Of a DNA stretch of 64,000 nt, positions 31,869 through 40,406 are shown piece after piece. This DNA comes from Armatimonadota bacterium (GTDB taxonomy: Bacteria; Armatimonadota; Fimbriimonadia; Fimbriimonadales; Fimbriimonadaceae): NCBI GenBank assembly GCA_020161505.1, contig JAIUNY010000006.1, forward strand, positions 1 through 64,000, written 5' to 3'. The notes under the pieces are model-generated. The model did no database searches and was not told where the DNA came from. It saw only the letters and a list, made by a program, of their open reading frames with translations. Both the position numbers and the translations under genes were made by a program. Positions within the stretch are counted from its first letter, which is position 1. Each line of letters opens with the position of its first letter.

Positions 31869-32878
31869 ACTTGCTGCTGAGCAACGCCAAGCTGGCTGAT
31901 CGGGCTCCATTTTTCATGCGCCACCCGAAGATCGTTTTCATCGATCTTGAGGTACCGCTCCAGCGTCCGGATGTCCGCATGACCCATCAGGTCACGAAGC
32001 CGGTAGAGATCACTCCCATTTCGGAGCATCAGAATGGCGAAGGTACGTCGAATCTTGTGAGGAGAGACCGAGAACCCCAGTTCCCTTCCCAGTGTCTTGA
32101 AGATCATCTGAATTCCCGAAGTTCCAAGAGGTCCAAACTGACCAATCCAGAGCTGGGATTCAGCAAGGTCTGGACGCATCCTTACGTACTGCTGCAGATA
32201 CCTCAGAGAGATTGAGCTCAGAAAGACGATTCGATCCTTCTCACCTTTCCCGCTTCGAACGAAGACCCTCCCAGTACGAAGATCCACATCCCCGATCCGG
32301 CAGCTTGATGCTTCGGCCGCCCTCATGCCCGTGTCCAGCAAGAAGTAGAACAAGGCAAGGTTTCGCATCTCAAACAGTTGAAGCCCGGTTCGTTGACTCC
32401 TTGGAGTCTTCTCCCAGCCACTCAGAGACTGAATCACGCGCTGGATCTGATCCGCCGTAAGCGGCTCAAGGATTTTCTTGGGAAGCCTTGGCGCTTTGAG
32501 AGCCTTCACAGGATTGGTCTCGATGATCTCAGAGATCTCAAGAAACTTGAAGAAGCTCCGAAGGACCCGAAATGCTCCGTGAACGTAGCTGGAGCTGCGC
32601 TTTCCTCGTGGCCCTGGTTGCTGATGCCAAATGATGTGCTGGCGCAAGATCTCCGGAGTCAGTTCCTGGATGTCGCGTGCGCCGATCTGCTCGCACCAGG
32701 ATGCAAGACGGGCCAGAAAGAATGAATAGACCTGGATGGTTCGGGGGGAAAGTCTGCGGGCGGTGCAGTCCTCAAGATACTGCTCGATGAGCTCCGAAAT
32801 GAGCGTCGTTTGCCAGGGCCGATTTTGTGCAAGTAGTGTCATGACTGTTCTCGATGAAACAGCCACTTTGAACCTCAT
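31865..32878 (-). CDS. Tyrosine recombinase / integrase
   Basis: The 337-residue XerC/D-like protein has a SAM-like core-binding N domain (about 15-105) and a catalytic domain. The catalytic residues are visible: Arg in LDTGMRAAEA, Lys in GKGEKDR, His-x-x-Arg in SPHKIRRTF, His in LMGHADIRT and Tyr in LERYLKI. It lies 122 bp from the tRNA-Pro that forms the attachment site and is transcribed away from it, the standard layout for tRNA-targeting integrative elements. It probably catalyses integration and excision between attL and attR. Confidence 0.93.
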   Translation of the reverse strand: MRFKVAVSSRTVMTLLAQNRPWQTTLISELIEQYLEDCTARRLSPRTIQVYSFFLARLASWCEQIGARDIQELTPEILRQHIIWHQQPGPRGKRSSSYVHGAFRVLRSFFKFLEISEIIETNPVKALKAPRLPKKILEPLTADQIQRVIQSLSGWEKTPRSQRTGLQLFEMRNLALFYFLLDTGMRAAEASSCRIGDVDLRTGRVFVRSGKGEKDRIVFLSSISLRYLQQYVRMRPDLAESQLWIGQFGPLGTSGIQMIFKTLGRELGFSVSPHKIRRTFAILMLRNGSDLYRLRDLMGHADIRTLERYLKIDENDLRVAHEKWSPISQLGVAQQQV

Positions 32879-32887
32879 AGGGAAACT

Positions 32888-32928
32888 GTCGGGGTTGGCT
32901 CAGCTTGGTAGAGCACCTGCGTCCCGAC
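32888..32928 (+). other. Truncated tRNA-Pro-like hairpin (5' half copy)
   Basis: 32888-32920 copies the 5' half of the adjacent tRNA-Pro (including 2 nt before it, one base missing) on the opposite strand: acceptor 5' strand, complete D arm (GCTC AGCTTGGTA GAGC) and start of the anticodon stem. It is closed by CCCGAC (32923-32928), which pairs with GTCGGG (32888-32893), giving a mini acceptor stem plus D arm. It is not a tRNA. It may be a recombination arm site, a remnant, or a small structured RNA. Confidence 0.6.
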
Positions 32929-33000
32929 CTACTACCTAGAAATCAGTAAAACCTGCAGATTGACCAGAAAATTCGGCGGTTTTGAACCTAAATTTGAATC

Positions 33001-33046
33001 TGGTCGGGGCGACAGGATTCGAACCTGCGACCCCCTGCTCCCAAAG
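33001..33046. repeat. Right attachment site (attR) within tRNA-Pro
   Basis: 46 bp identical to 14220-14265; identity ends inside the anticodon loop. Crossover by the adjacent integrase somewhere in this block would excise a circle of about 18.8 kb and leave one intact tRNA gene. Confidence 0.95.
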
Positions 33047-33077
33047 CAGGTGCTCTACCAAGCTGAGCCACACCCCG
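33001..33077 (-). tRNA. tRNA-Pro (anticodon TGG)
   Basis: A complete cloverleaf reads on the minus strand from C1 at 33077. The 7-bp acceptor stem is CGGGGTG with CGCCCCG, and discriminator A73 plus encoded CCA end at 33001. The D arm holds GGCTCAGCTTGGTAGAGC, the anticodon loop is CTTTGGGAG with TGG, and the T arm is GGTTCGAATCC. Its 3' half is the island attachment site, rebuilt by the integrated element. Proline dehydrogenase follows 49 bp away, probably by chance. Confidence 0.97.
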
Positions 33078-33125
33078 ACGGTTTTCCTATGATACCGCCG
33101 CAGCGGACAAACCACCGATTCGGCC

Positions 33126-34046
33126 CTATTTGTGGAGCAAGCTTCGGGTGATGAACAGCAGATTTGCCGGACGCTCAGCCAGCCGACGCGAGAAATACGG
33201 GTACCACGCCTCGCCGTAGGGGATGTAGATCCTGACTCGGTACCCCGCCGCCAAGAGCCGATGCTGCAAATCGCGCCGAATGCCGTACAGCATCTGGAAC
33301 TCAAAGCGATCTTTCTCGATCCCTCGCGCCTCCACGAAGTCCAGAATCCGGTTGATGAGCAGTTCATCTTGGCTTGCAATCGCCGGATAATGCCCTCGGA
33401 GCAAGAGCTTCTTGGCTTGCTCCAAATACTTCGCATCCACATCGGTTTTTTCCGGGAAAGCCACCTCGGGCGGTTCCAGGTAGGCCCCCTTCACGATCCT
33501 GACGCGGATGCCCGCCGCAATCAGCCGCTCCAAATCGCTATCCGTTCGATAAAGATAACTTTGGAGTACCGTACCTGTATTGGCAAAGCTCCGATGCACC
33601 CGCTCAACAATCTCGACCGTGCGCGCGGTGTATTCCGAAGCTTCCATGTCAGCGCGGACAAAAGTGCCAGATTTCGACGCCGTCTGCAACAAATCGCGAT
33701 AGTTCGCCTCCGCCACCTCGTCGCCCTGATCCAGCCCCAAGGCGGTGAGCTTGATCGAAATGTTGATCATCTCCCGCTGAGGCGATCCCGCGATTCGATC
33801 CAAGACCTGTTGATAGGCCGCCGTGGCTGCATGGGCTTCCTCCAGGGTCGCGACATTTTCACCCAGCAAATCAAGCGAGACGCGGAATCCTTCGTCGACC
33901 AAAGAGGTCGCCGCCGACATCGCATCATCGAGAGTTTCGCCTGCAATAAACCGCCGGACAATCGGGCGGAAAAGGCGGGATTCGCGCACAAACCGTTTGA
34001 CAAACGGAAGCGCGCTCGCTTGCAGAATCAGGGTGCGAAACAGCAT
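33126..34046 (-). CDS. Proline dehydrogenase
   Basis: This FAD enzyme oxidises proline to pyrroline-5-carboxylate, the first step of proline breakdown. At 306 residues it is the compact monofunctional PRODH form (no P5C dehydrogenase). Family landmarks are SLDLLGENV, NISIKLTALGLDQGD, VRADMEAS, VLQSYLYRTDSDL, RIVKGAYLEPPEVAFPEK, FQMLYGIR and the C-terminal YIPYGEAWYPYFSRRLAERP substrate-binding Arg pair. It probably sits on the inner face of the membrane and feeds electrons to quinone. It is the first backbone gene right of the island. Confidence 0.94.
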   Translation of the reverse strand: MLFRTLILQASALPFVKRFVRESRLFRPIVRRFIAGETLDDAMSAATSLVDEGFRVSLDLLGENVATLEEAHAATAAYQQVLDRIAGSPQREMINISIKLTALGLDQGDEVAEANYRDLLQTASKSGTFVRADMEASEYTARTVEIVERVHRSFANTGTVLQSYLYRTDSDLERLIAAGIRVRIVKGAYLEPPEVAFPEKTDVDAKYLEQAKKLLLRGHYPAIASQDELLINRILDFVEARGIEKDRFEFQMLYGIRRDLQHRLLAAGYRVRIYIPYGEAWYPYFSRRLAERPANLLFITRSLLHK

Positions 34047-34101
34047 GGAAACGAACCAATCTTGATTCTACTAATTTCCGAAAGGCTGGCGTCCGAAAGG
34101 C

Positions 34102-35169
34102 TCACGATTCAGGAGAATCGGCGTCGAATCGCTCAAGAAACCCGTGAAGAATCCCGGCCAATTCGTCAATCGAGGAGACTCCCGAGAGCTGACCGCGAAT
34201 CTGCGAAGCCCCTGGCACACCTTTGATGTAGAGAGGCAACTGACCCCGCAAAGCCCGAATCGCTCGAACCTCAAACTCGTGGTAGTCGGGCTTCGAGCGC
34301 GCTTCCTCAAAGGTCTCCGATTCCCCCTCGTGGGCAATCATCATGCGCGCATGGCTCAGCGCGGTACTGATTCGATCCTCCAGCGAGGGCTCATCGGGAA
34401 TCGCCCGGCCCATCACGCCCGCAACAATCCGCGCCAAGGCCCACGGGTTGCTGATCGCCGCGCGACCCACCATCACGCCATCGCACCCGGTTTCCGACAT
34501 CATTCGGATCGCATCCTCGGGGGTTTTCACGTCCCCGTTGCCGAGCAGCGGAATCGTAAGAACTTCTCGTAACTGGCGGATGAGATCCCAGTTCGCCTCT
34601 CCCTCAAATCCTTGTTTGGCAAATCGGGCGTGCAGGGTCATCATCTGTGCTCCTGCATCCTGGAACCGACGAGCGAGATCCGGGGCGGCAAAGAGACTGT
34701 AATCCCAGCCCGCGCGGACCTTCACCGTGACCGGAACCTTGACCGCGTTCACCACGCTCCGCACGATCTTCTCGGCGAGTTCTGGATCCTTGAGAAGCGC
34801 CGCACCGCTCCCCGTGCGACAAACCTTGGGCACCCAGCACCCCATGTTGATGTCCACAATGTCCGCGCCGAACTCCTCCGCCACGCGGGCGGTTTCCGCC
34901 ATGATTTCCGGGTCACCGCCAAAAATCTGGATCCCCAAAGGCCGCTCCTCTGGGTGGATGATCATCTTCTTGTAAGTCTTTTTCGCGTTGTAGTGAATCG
35001 CCATCGCGCTGACGAACTCGGTGAACATCAGCCCCGGGCCAGCAATTTCTTTGCAAACACGGCGAAAGGCCAGATTGCTCACATCCTCCATCGGGGCAAG
35101 CACGACCGGGACATCGACGGGAATCGGGCCGATGTTAAAACCTGCGGGAGCTTGCACGGGAGTCGCCAT
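34102..35169 (-). CDS. dusB: tRNA-dihydrouridine synthase
   Basis: This FMN-dependent enzyme reduces specific uridines in the tRNA D loop using NADPH. The 355-residue TIM-barrel protein shows VVLAPMEDVSNLAFR, DINMGCWVPKV with the catalytic-loop Cys, GSGAALLKDPELAEKIV, VTVKVRAGW, LHARFAKQGFEG, IPLLGNGDV and GCDGVMVGRAAI. The DusB-like subfamily is likely from length and motifs. The 164 bp upstream of its start contain no gene I can support. Confidence 0.94.
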   Translation of the reverse strand: MATPVQAPAGFNIGPIPVDVPVVLAPMEDVSNLAFRRVCKEIAGPGLMFTEFVSAMAIHYNAKKTYKKMIIHPEERPLGIQIFGGDPEIMAETARVAEEFGADIVDINMGCWVPKVCRTGSGAALLKDPELAEKIVRSVVNAVKVPVTVKVRAGWDYSLFAAPDLARRFQDAGAQMMTLHARFAKQGFEGEANWDLIRQLREVLTIPLLGNGDVKTPEDAIRMMSETGCDGVMVGRAAISNPWALARIVAGVMGRAIPDEPSLEDRISTALSHARMMIAHEGESETFEEARSKPDYHEFEVRAIRALRGQLPLYIKGVPGASQIRGQLSGVSSIDELAGILHGFLERFDADSPES

Positions 35170-35333
35170 AAGATCAAGAAAGCGGGATGAACTGCTATTG
35201 TGTCACCCCAAAACGCATCCCGCCCGGGCCGACGGGATCACCGTCAACCCGGAGCGGGTCCGCATTCACTCCACCCTGCCAGGTGGATCGTTTCTGACCA
35301 AGCTGCACGTCACCCGGTCAATCCGGTAGTTCT

Positions 35334-37568
35334 CTAAAGGAGCGCGACCGAAAGAACGCTCTTCGTGCCAGCCTTCACCCGAATCTTCCTCTCAAAGGGT
35401 TGCTTGCCCGCCGCACTGATCTTGACCACGTATTCCCCCCCAAATGCGCGAATCGCCGAGGTTCCCTGAGCATCGGTTTTGAGCGTCGCGTTGGTGCGCC
35501 ACGTATCCACGACCCACTTCCGATAGACCGAAACCGCTGGTCGCTCGCTCCAATCTCGGCGGAACATCGCCGCTTCAGGTCGCCAGTGCCGCCCCTCCCA
35601 GAACCCCCACAGAATGAAACTATCCACGCTCGGATGGCTGAACATCGCAATGAGAGAATCCTCCATATGCTGGGCGTGGGATTCGTCATCCAAGCAGGAG
35701 AAGTCGTATTCCGTGATCTCGAGCGGAAGGCCGAGCTTGGAATCGAGCTCGCCCAAGATTTCCAGAACGCGCGGCATTGGGGTGGCGGGAATCCGGACGT
35801 GGTACTGGATGCCAATCTTGTCGATAGGAGCCCCTGCCTTCATGCGTTCACGCACAATCTCGATGGCCCGCTCCCGATGCCCCGATCCAACTTCGGCTTC
35901 CTCCGTCCAGTTGTAGTCGTTGTAAACCATCGGAGTCTTCGGGTCAACTTCCTTGGCCCACTTGAAGACGTTGTCGAACTGATCCCAGCCAATCTTGTCC
36001 CACAGTTCGCGCTCCGTCACCGCTTCGTTGATCGCATCCCACGACCAAAACTGGCGATCTTTGTACCGGGCCGCATGCTCGCGGACGCGTTGCTCAATCC
36101 TCGCTTTCAGCTCAGCTTCAGAGAGCTGCATCATCCCAGAGGGCAACCAGCGCTGGCTGCCCCAGACAAAGTTGTGGCCCTTCACCTTGAAGTTTCGGGA
36201 ATACAACCAATCAATCGCCCGATCCATCTCCTCTGGGGATGGCTTGCCGTCGCCCCATTTGAGGTCGTTTTCAAACGTAAAGGTGTTGAAGAACTCCTGC
36301 AGGATCGCTTGATACTTGACGGCATCGGCATCGGTGCTCAGCAACCGTTCTGCCGGGCCCGCCGTGCCCCAACGGAATTCGCTCTGAACTTGACGAAGCT
36401 CCACCTCGGCACCGGGGAGCGGATTCCCGTTGGTATCGGTCACTGAGATGGCAAGGTCACCCTTTCGGTGGGTTTCAATTCGTTCAAAGGCGGCTTTTCG
36501 CCAGGCGTCATTCACTGCAGCTGCTCCGTAGGGTTGAAGTTTAAGTCCGAGGGCGTTGGGAGAGGTGGCTCCATAGTTCAGGACCTCAACAGGTCCGAGT
36601 TCGACCGTGCCCGATTCGTGCCCGAGAAACACCACCAGCCGAGCTTCACCTGCCGCGAGATCTTGCAGGGCTTTGCCGAACAGGGTGTATTCCTGCCACT
36701 TGGTTGAGAGTTGGAAGTTCGACGAGGCCGATTTGTCGTGGGGCGGCGACCCGAGCTCGAAGTGCGTGCTCACGGTCATCGGCTGATGCGCCCTCATCCA
36801 GATCTTCCCCACGATCAGGCTTCCCGAGCCAACCGCTCCGCTGGACCATTGGCGCACATTGATCGACCACGGCATCATGCCTTCGGTGACTTTGGTGGTG
36901 AGCTGGGCCGCTTGCGAGAACTTCTGGCCGGTCACTCCCGTGACCTTGGCCGTCCAGCCATTTGTCGAATCCGATTCCCACAGCAAACCGGCATTCTTCA
37001 GCAGAACAACAGGCTTCTCACGAGTGGCTGGATCCGGTAAGACTCGTTCGAGCTTGCAGCCCGCGATCGAAATTTCGCCGGATGCCTTGCCGAGATGGAT
37101 CGCAACCTGCCACGAGCCAGCAGGGAAAGCGCTCGGAGCCGTTCCCCGAACCGAGTACCGCCGCCAATCGCCGCTCACCGTCAGCTCCCGCGAACCAAGG
37201 CCCGTGTACGGCGGACTCGATTGCTGGATGTGGGCGACAATCGGGTAGTCGCTCTTCGCCTTCGCATAGAAGCTGAACTCCAAGCGCTCTCCCGCGACCA
37301 CCGGCGCGGTGACCGACTGCTTGATTTCCACGCTCCAGGGATCGGCACCTGCTGGCACCGCGGTGGTGAACACCGCCGCCTTTCCGCCGATGTTCGGCGG
37401 GGCAGGCTCGAATCGTACGGATGCCCTTTCAGCTGGAACGTCACTCCAACCTTGCAGCTTGGACTCAAATCGCGGATTCTGGAGACTCAATCCAGGGGGA
37501 TCCGCCAGAGACCCCGGTGTTCCGAGATGGGTCAGCGTAGCGGCGCAGAGCAGGGAGAAAATCGACAT
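35334..37568 (-). CDS. Secreted multidomain GH10 endo-xylanase
   Basis: This enzyme cuts internal beta-1,4 bonds in xylan. The 744-residue protein has a signal peptide and two N-terminal carbohydrate-binding-like beta-sandwiches (about 25-165 and 185-330, CBM4/9-like). The GH10 barrel (about 345-665) has the acid/base Glu515 in WDAINEAVTE and the nucleophile Glu620 in LEITEYDF. FENDLKWG, HNFVWGSQ and IQYHV are further GH10 landmarks. A short C-terminal carboxypeptidase-regulatory-like repeat follows (about 675-744). It is the last gene of the LacI/prepilin/lipoprotein operon, 5 bp after the lipoprotein gene. It makes the oligomers that the ABC system imports and GH52 degrades. Confidence 0.95.
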   Translation of the reverse strand: MSIFSLLCAATLTHLGTPGSLADPPGLSLQNPRFESKLQGWSDVPAERASVRFEPAPPNIGGKAAVFTTAVPAGADPWSVEIKQSVTAPVVAGERLEFSFYAKAKSDYPIVAHIQQSSPPYTGLGSRELTVSGDWRRYSVRGTAPSAFPAGSWQVAIHLGKASGEISIAGCKLERVLPDPATREKPVVLLKNAGLLWESDSTNGWTAKVTGVTGQKFSQAAQLTTKVTEGMMPWSINVRQWSSGAVGSGSLIVGKIWMRAHQPMTVSTHFELGSPPHDKSASSNFQLSTKWQEYTLFGKALQDLAAGEARLVVFLGHESGTVELGPVEVLNYGATSPNALGLKLQPYGAAAVNDAWRKAAFERIETHRKGDLAISVTDTNGNPLPGAEVELRQVQSEFRWGTAGPAERLLSTDADAVKYQAILQEFFNTFTFENDLKWGDGKPSPEEMDRAIDWLYSRNFKVKGHNFVWGSQRWLPSGMMQLSEAELKARIEQRVREHAARYKDRQFWSWDAINEAVTERELWDKIGWDQFDNVFKWAKEVDPKTPMVYNDYNWTEEAEVGSGHRERAIEIVRERMKAGAPIDKIGIQYHVRIPATPMPRVLEILGELDSKLGLPLEITEYDFSCLDDESHAQHMEDSLIAMFSHPSVDSFILWGFWEGRHWRPEAAMFRRDWSERPAVSVYRKWVVDTWRTNATLKTDAQGTSAIRAFGGEYVVKISAAGKQPFERKIRVKAGTKSVLSVALL

Positions 37569-37573
37569 ACTGG

Positions 37574-38035
37574 TTACTTCTGATCTGTCGAGGCCGCAGC
37601 GGTGGCCTTACCCGCCTTGGCTCGACGATACTCCATCGTCTTGCGAATCTTCGCCATGGTCAAAGTCAGCGTGTCGCCCTTGATCTCATAGGGGTACTTG
37701 ATCACGGTATGAACCCCGGTCTCGTCCACGTACTCAAAGTAGAACGTATCCTGGGTAGCAGACCAAGTTCCCGACGCCTTGGAGACCTGCTCGCTTCCTC
37801 GGACGTTCATGGTCGATTCCATGCTGCCTTTGCCATCCGGCATCAAATCAAGCGAGGCCTTACCTTCGGTGGCAACCCATCCTCCGGCAAGTGCGGGCAG
37901 AGGTTCGCCTTCGCGGGCCACCGTCGGAGCCGGTGTTTCGCCCATCACCTCAACATCGTCGCCTGGCCCCGCACAACCGGTGAAAATCGATGCGGCGAAT
38001 ACGCAGCAGAGTGCAAACAGAAAAGTGCGTTTCAT
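37574..38035 (-). CDS. Putative lipoprotein
   Basis: The 153-residue protein has a lipoprotein signal peptide with the lipobox Cys in SIFTGC (about residue 21). The mature part contains GGWVATEGKASLDLMPDGKG and SGTWSATQDTFYFEY, a small beta-barrel like lipocalin-type or META-type domains. I cannot assign a function. It lies between another lipoprotein and the xylanase in the same operon, so it may help anchor or protect the surface xylan machinery. Confidence 0.72.
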   Translation of the reverse strand: MKRTFLFALCCVFAASIFTGCAGPGDDVEVMGETPAPTVAREGEPLPALAGGWVATEGKASLDLMPDGKGSMESTMNVRGSEQVSKASGTWSATQDTFYFEYVDETGVHTVIKYPYEIKGDTLTLTMAKIRKTMEYRRAKAGKATAAASTDQK

Positions 38036-38070
38036 GGTGTTCCTCCCGAGCTTGGCTCCGGAGAGGTCGT

Positions 38071-38100
38071 GAGGGCCGGAGACTCTGCGCCCCGGCCCTC
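38071..38100. repeat. Intercistronic hairpin
   Basis: GAGGGCCGG (38071-38079) and CCGGCCCTC (38092-38100) form a perfect 9-bp stem between the two lipoprotein genes. There is no U-run. It probably stabilises or partly uncouples the operon mRNA. Confidence 0.5.
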
Positions 38101-38110
38101 GATGGGAGAC

Positions 38111-38326
38111 TTACTTCCCTTGGGGAGTGTTGGCCTTGGCGTTACCTTCGGCCATCTTCTGAGCGTTCTGAACCCGCTCCCTCGCTTGCGGGGGCATCTG
38201 ATTCAGTTCCTCTTCGGTGTATTCCTGTTTTGGAGGCGGGGGGAGCTCCCCTGGGGAGTTCGAATCCGAACATCCCCCGAGGAGCATCACTCCACCCATC
38301 AACAGCAGCACGATGAGCCCTTTCAT
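38111..38326 (-). CDS. Small putative lipoprotein
   Basis: The product is about 71 residues, with a lipoprotein signal ending in MLLGGC. A short hydrophilic, Pro/Gln/Glu-rich tail follows (PPPPKQEYTEEELNQMPP), ending TPQGK. I start at ATG 38326, 1 bp after the prepilin stop; an ATG four codons upstream would overlap that gene. The small membrane protein after the second prepilin gene (61381-61644) has a similar Pro/Gln-rich tail ending MPQGN. A conserved accessory role to these prepilins is inferred from that parallel. Confidence 0.65.
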   Translation of the reverse strand: MKGLIVLLLMGGVMLLGGCSDSNSPGELPPPPKQEYTEEELNQMPPQARERVQNAQKMAEGNAKANTPQGK

Positions 38327-38327
38327 G

Positions 38328-39221
38328 TTATTGGGCAAAGGCTGCGCATGGGTTGCTTGGGGTGAACATCCAGCTCCAGTCCTCGTTGGATCCCGGAGGG
38401 AAGTGGTTGAAGCCTGGATAGATGTCGCGGCACCAGTTGAGAGCGAACTTCTTCACGTTCTTCGCGTGACTGTCTGCCCAGGCGACGTTCGCCGTGTTGT
38501 TGTAGCGATAGCGCGGCATGGCGCAAGCCGTGTTCACGTTCCAATCGCAGTTGCCAAGGTCGTTATCCCACTTGGCGCCAGAGGTTGGGCCGGTGAAGAC
38601 CGGCGGCCATTGGGCACCGCCGTGGAACCACCAGTCGGATTCCATGGTGTTGGCGGAGGATCCAACGACCTCGCCGCCACCCCAATCGGGGTTGATCCCC
38701 ACCGTAGTCAGCAGAACAATGGAGGCCGGGTTGTTGATTTCGGTTTGGCTGCGCGAGGGTCGCGGACGACCGTTTTGCCCGGTTCCGCAGGCGGCTTCAT
38801 CGTACTGAGCGCCTTGCCACCAGTTGCAGACCTGATCCGGCACAATCGCGTTGTGCGGAGCATATCCGCCGACTGCCGGCTTCGGTTGACTCGGGCTCTC
38901 GAAGATGCCGCCGACCACTTGTCCGCCGTCGATCCAGTTTCCGGTCTTGCGACCATTCTTGATGTACGGCAAGACGATTTCTTTCCAAGTGATCGAGTTC
39001 CCCGAAACGGGCTCCCGGTACGAGCCGCGCATATACATATCGTCATAGTCCGATGCGTAGATGAGCGAGGCCGTGCCCAGCTGCTTGATGTTGCTGAGGT
39101 CTTGGGTTTTCTTGGCCGCTTCTTTAGCTTGCGCAAAAACCGGGAAAAGAATAGCCGCCAGAATCGCGATGATCGCGATCACGACGAGCAGTTCGATGAG
39201 TGTGAATGCACGTAACTTCAT
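38328..39221 (-). CDS. DUF1559-type prepilin-like protein
   Basis: The 297-residue protein begins with a type IV prepilin signal: short basic leader MKLRA, then [24 protein letters not shown]1559-like beta-rich C-terminal domain follows, with [17 protein letters not shown] and [12 protein letters not shown]. Ala, not Gly, precedes the processed Phe. The start overlaps the LacI stop by 4 bp. The protein is probably assembled as a minor pseudopilin or stays membrane-anchored. Its place between a LacI regulator and a xylanase suggests a part in carbohydrate capture. Confidence 0.88.
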   Translation of the reverse strand: MKLRAFTLIELLVVIAIIAILAAILFPVFAQAKEAAKKTQDLSNIKQLGTASLIYASDYDDMYMRGSYREPVSGNSITWKEIVLPYIKNGRKTGNWIDGGQVVGGIFESPSQPKPAVGGYAPHNAIVPDQVCNWWQGAQYDEAACGTGQNGRPRPSRSQTEINNPASIVLLTTVGINPDWGGGEVVGSSANTMESDWWFHGGAQWPPVFTGPTSGAKWDNDLGNCDWNVNTACAMPRYRYNNTANVAWADSHAKNVKKFALNWCRDIYPGFNHFPPGSNEDWSWMFTPSNPCAAFAQ

Positions 39222-40246
39222 GATGCAATGTCCTTCTTTGGAGAGGCTGTGCTGCTTCGCACAACCAATTGCGGAGAGAAAATTTGAACGCGGGGCGGTT
39301 GTTGCCCGTCGAGCTTGGCCATGAATGCGCGGAACGCGGCCCGACCGACTTCCTCGAACGGGAAGGTAATGGTGGTCAGAGGCACGGAGGAAACCATGCC
39401 TTCCACGGAGTTATCAACCCCAACAAGGGATAGATCTTCCGGTACGCTCAGGCCGATTTCTTGAGCGGCCCTCACGGCCCCCAGAGCGGTGAAGTCGTTG
39501 GCGCAGACCAGCGCAGTCGGTCGCTCTTTGCTGTGCAGAATCGCCCGGGCAGCGCGCTCGCCAGATTCGAGACTGAACTCGGTATCGGCGATCCACTCGT
39601 GGCGGACTTCCAGATTCATTTCGTGGCAGATTGATTGGAAAGCAGCTTTGCGTTCCTCGCCATCCCAGAGAGTTTGGCGACCTGCCAGATGCCCAATTTT
39701 GGTGTGTCCGAGCGTCCGCAGATGCTCGATCGCCAGCCGCATGGCCGCGACGTTATCCAGCAGAATGTGCGGCGCGGTTCCAATCGGCTTGCCTGCCACC
39801 ACGACGATGGGGAAATTGCGACCCGCCACCAGTTCAATGGTTGTGTCGGATCGCTCCGGAGCGACGAGGATCATGCCATCGGCGCGACCATCGAGTAAGT
39901 AATTGAGGAGTTCTTCCCCATCCAAGATCTTGGCGTGGGTGTAGAGCAAAACATCGTAGCCATCGTCGATTGCGGCGTCGGTTACCCCGCTCATTGTCGG
40001 CCCGATCATGGGGAGTCCGAGGAAGTGTTCTCGGATGTTGGTGTGGGCGAGTCCGACGATCTTGCTTCGCCGGGTTTTCATCGACTTCGCGAGCTGGTTC
40101 GGTCGGTAATCGAGTTCTGCCGCAACCGCCTTGATGCGCTCCTTGAGATCAGCCGCAACGGGTTTCGGGCCATCATTGAGCGCGTAGCTGACCGTACTGA
40201 CGGACACTCCCACTTGTCTTGCGATATCTTTCAGCGAGGCTCTCAT
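39218..40246 (-). CDS. LacI-family transcriptional regulator
   Basis: The ~342-residue protein has an N-terminal LacI HTH ([20 protein letters not shown], residues 4-23) and a hinge. A periplasmic-binding-like sugar domain follows ([36 protein letters not shown]). The true start is ATG 40246 with AAAGGTG 5 nt upstream; the longer frame from 40300 would place 18 unrelated residues before the HTH. It overlaps the prepilin gene by 4 bp. It probably represses the transporter-xylanase cluster until a xylo-oligosaccharide binds, acting on the palindromes at 40321-40336 and 43770-43779. Confidence 0.92.
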   Translation of the reverse strand: MRASLKDIARQVGVSVSTVSYALNDGPKPVAADLKERIKAVAAELDYRPNQLAKSMKTRRSKIVGLAHTNIREHFLGLPMIGPTMSGVTDAAIDDGYDVLLYTHAKILDGEELLNYLLDGRADGMILVAPERSDTTIELVAGRNFPIVVVAGKPIGTAPHILLDNVAAMRLAIEHLRTLGHTKIGHLAGRQTLWDGEERKAAFQSICHEMNLEVRHEWIADTEFSLESGERAARAILHSKERPTALVCANDFTALGAVRAAQEIGLSVPEDLSLVGVDNSVEGMVSSVPLTTITFPFEEVGRAAFRAFMAKLDGQQPPRVQIFSPQLVVRSSTASPKKDIAS

Positions 40247-40320
40247 GACGACACCTTTGTCGATCCCGAGGCGGATCGAACCCGGATGGCTTCCAAGCAT
40301 TTCTCCTGGATGGCGACCAA

Positions 40321-40387
40321 GTCGAACCGTTTCGACTTTATTATACGGAGTTTTCTCATATTTGCAAGTTTTTTGTCGAAAATTTTC
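40321..40387. promoter_or_regulatory. LacI-type operators upstream of the lacI-like gene
   Basis: GTCGAA (40321-40326) CCGT TTCGAC (40331-40336) is a 16-bp near-perfect palindrome with the central CG typical of LacI-family sites. A second palindrome GAAAATTTTC lies at 40378-40387. The spacing suits autoregulation. Confidence 0.65.
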
Positions 40388-40406
40388 TCCACCAGATTCG
40401 GGAGAG

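Larger units (their letters stand above)
14220..33046. mobile_element. 18.8-kb integrative element in tRNA-Pro
   Basis: Identical 46-bp direct repeats (14220-14265 and 33001-33046) bound the segment. The right repeat is the 3' half of an intact tRNA-Pro gene; the left is the displaced 3' end with no 5' half. A tyrosine recombinase lies beside the tRNA. Cargo: integrase, HTH protein, disordered protein, polymerase-like protein, ArdC-like protein, helicase-methylase-ATPase-DUF4276 operon, and the STAND/142-aa/AlbA_2 cassette. No relaxase, coupling protein or type IV secretion genes are visible. It is probably an integrative mobilisable or defence-carrying island that can excise but cannot transfer on its own. 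Confidence 0.92.

Noticed and set aside
33132-34226. 364-aa plus-strand open frame
   Set aside because: It is antisense to proline dehydrogenase, very Arg-rich, with no match.
35198-35329. Possible short plus-strand coding stretch ending SFLTKLHVTRSIR
   Set aside because: The composition is reading-frame-like, but it has no ATG/GTG start, no ribosome-binding site and no recognised family. It could be a decayed gene fragment; evidence is too thin to annotate.
38217-39215. 332-aa plus-strand open frame
   Set aside because: It is antisense to the prepilin-like gene, which has a diagnostic N terminus and operon overlap.
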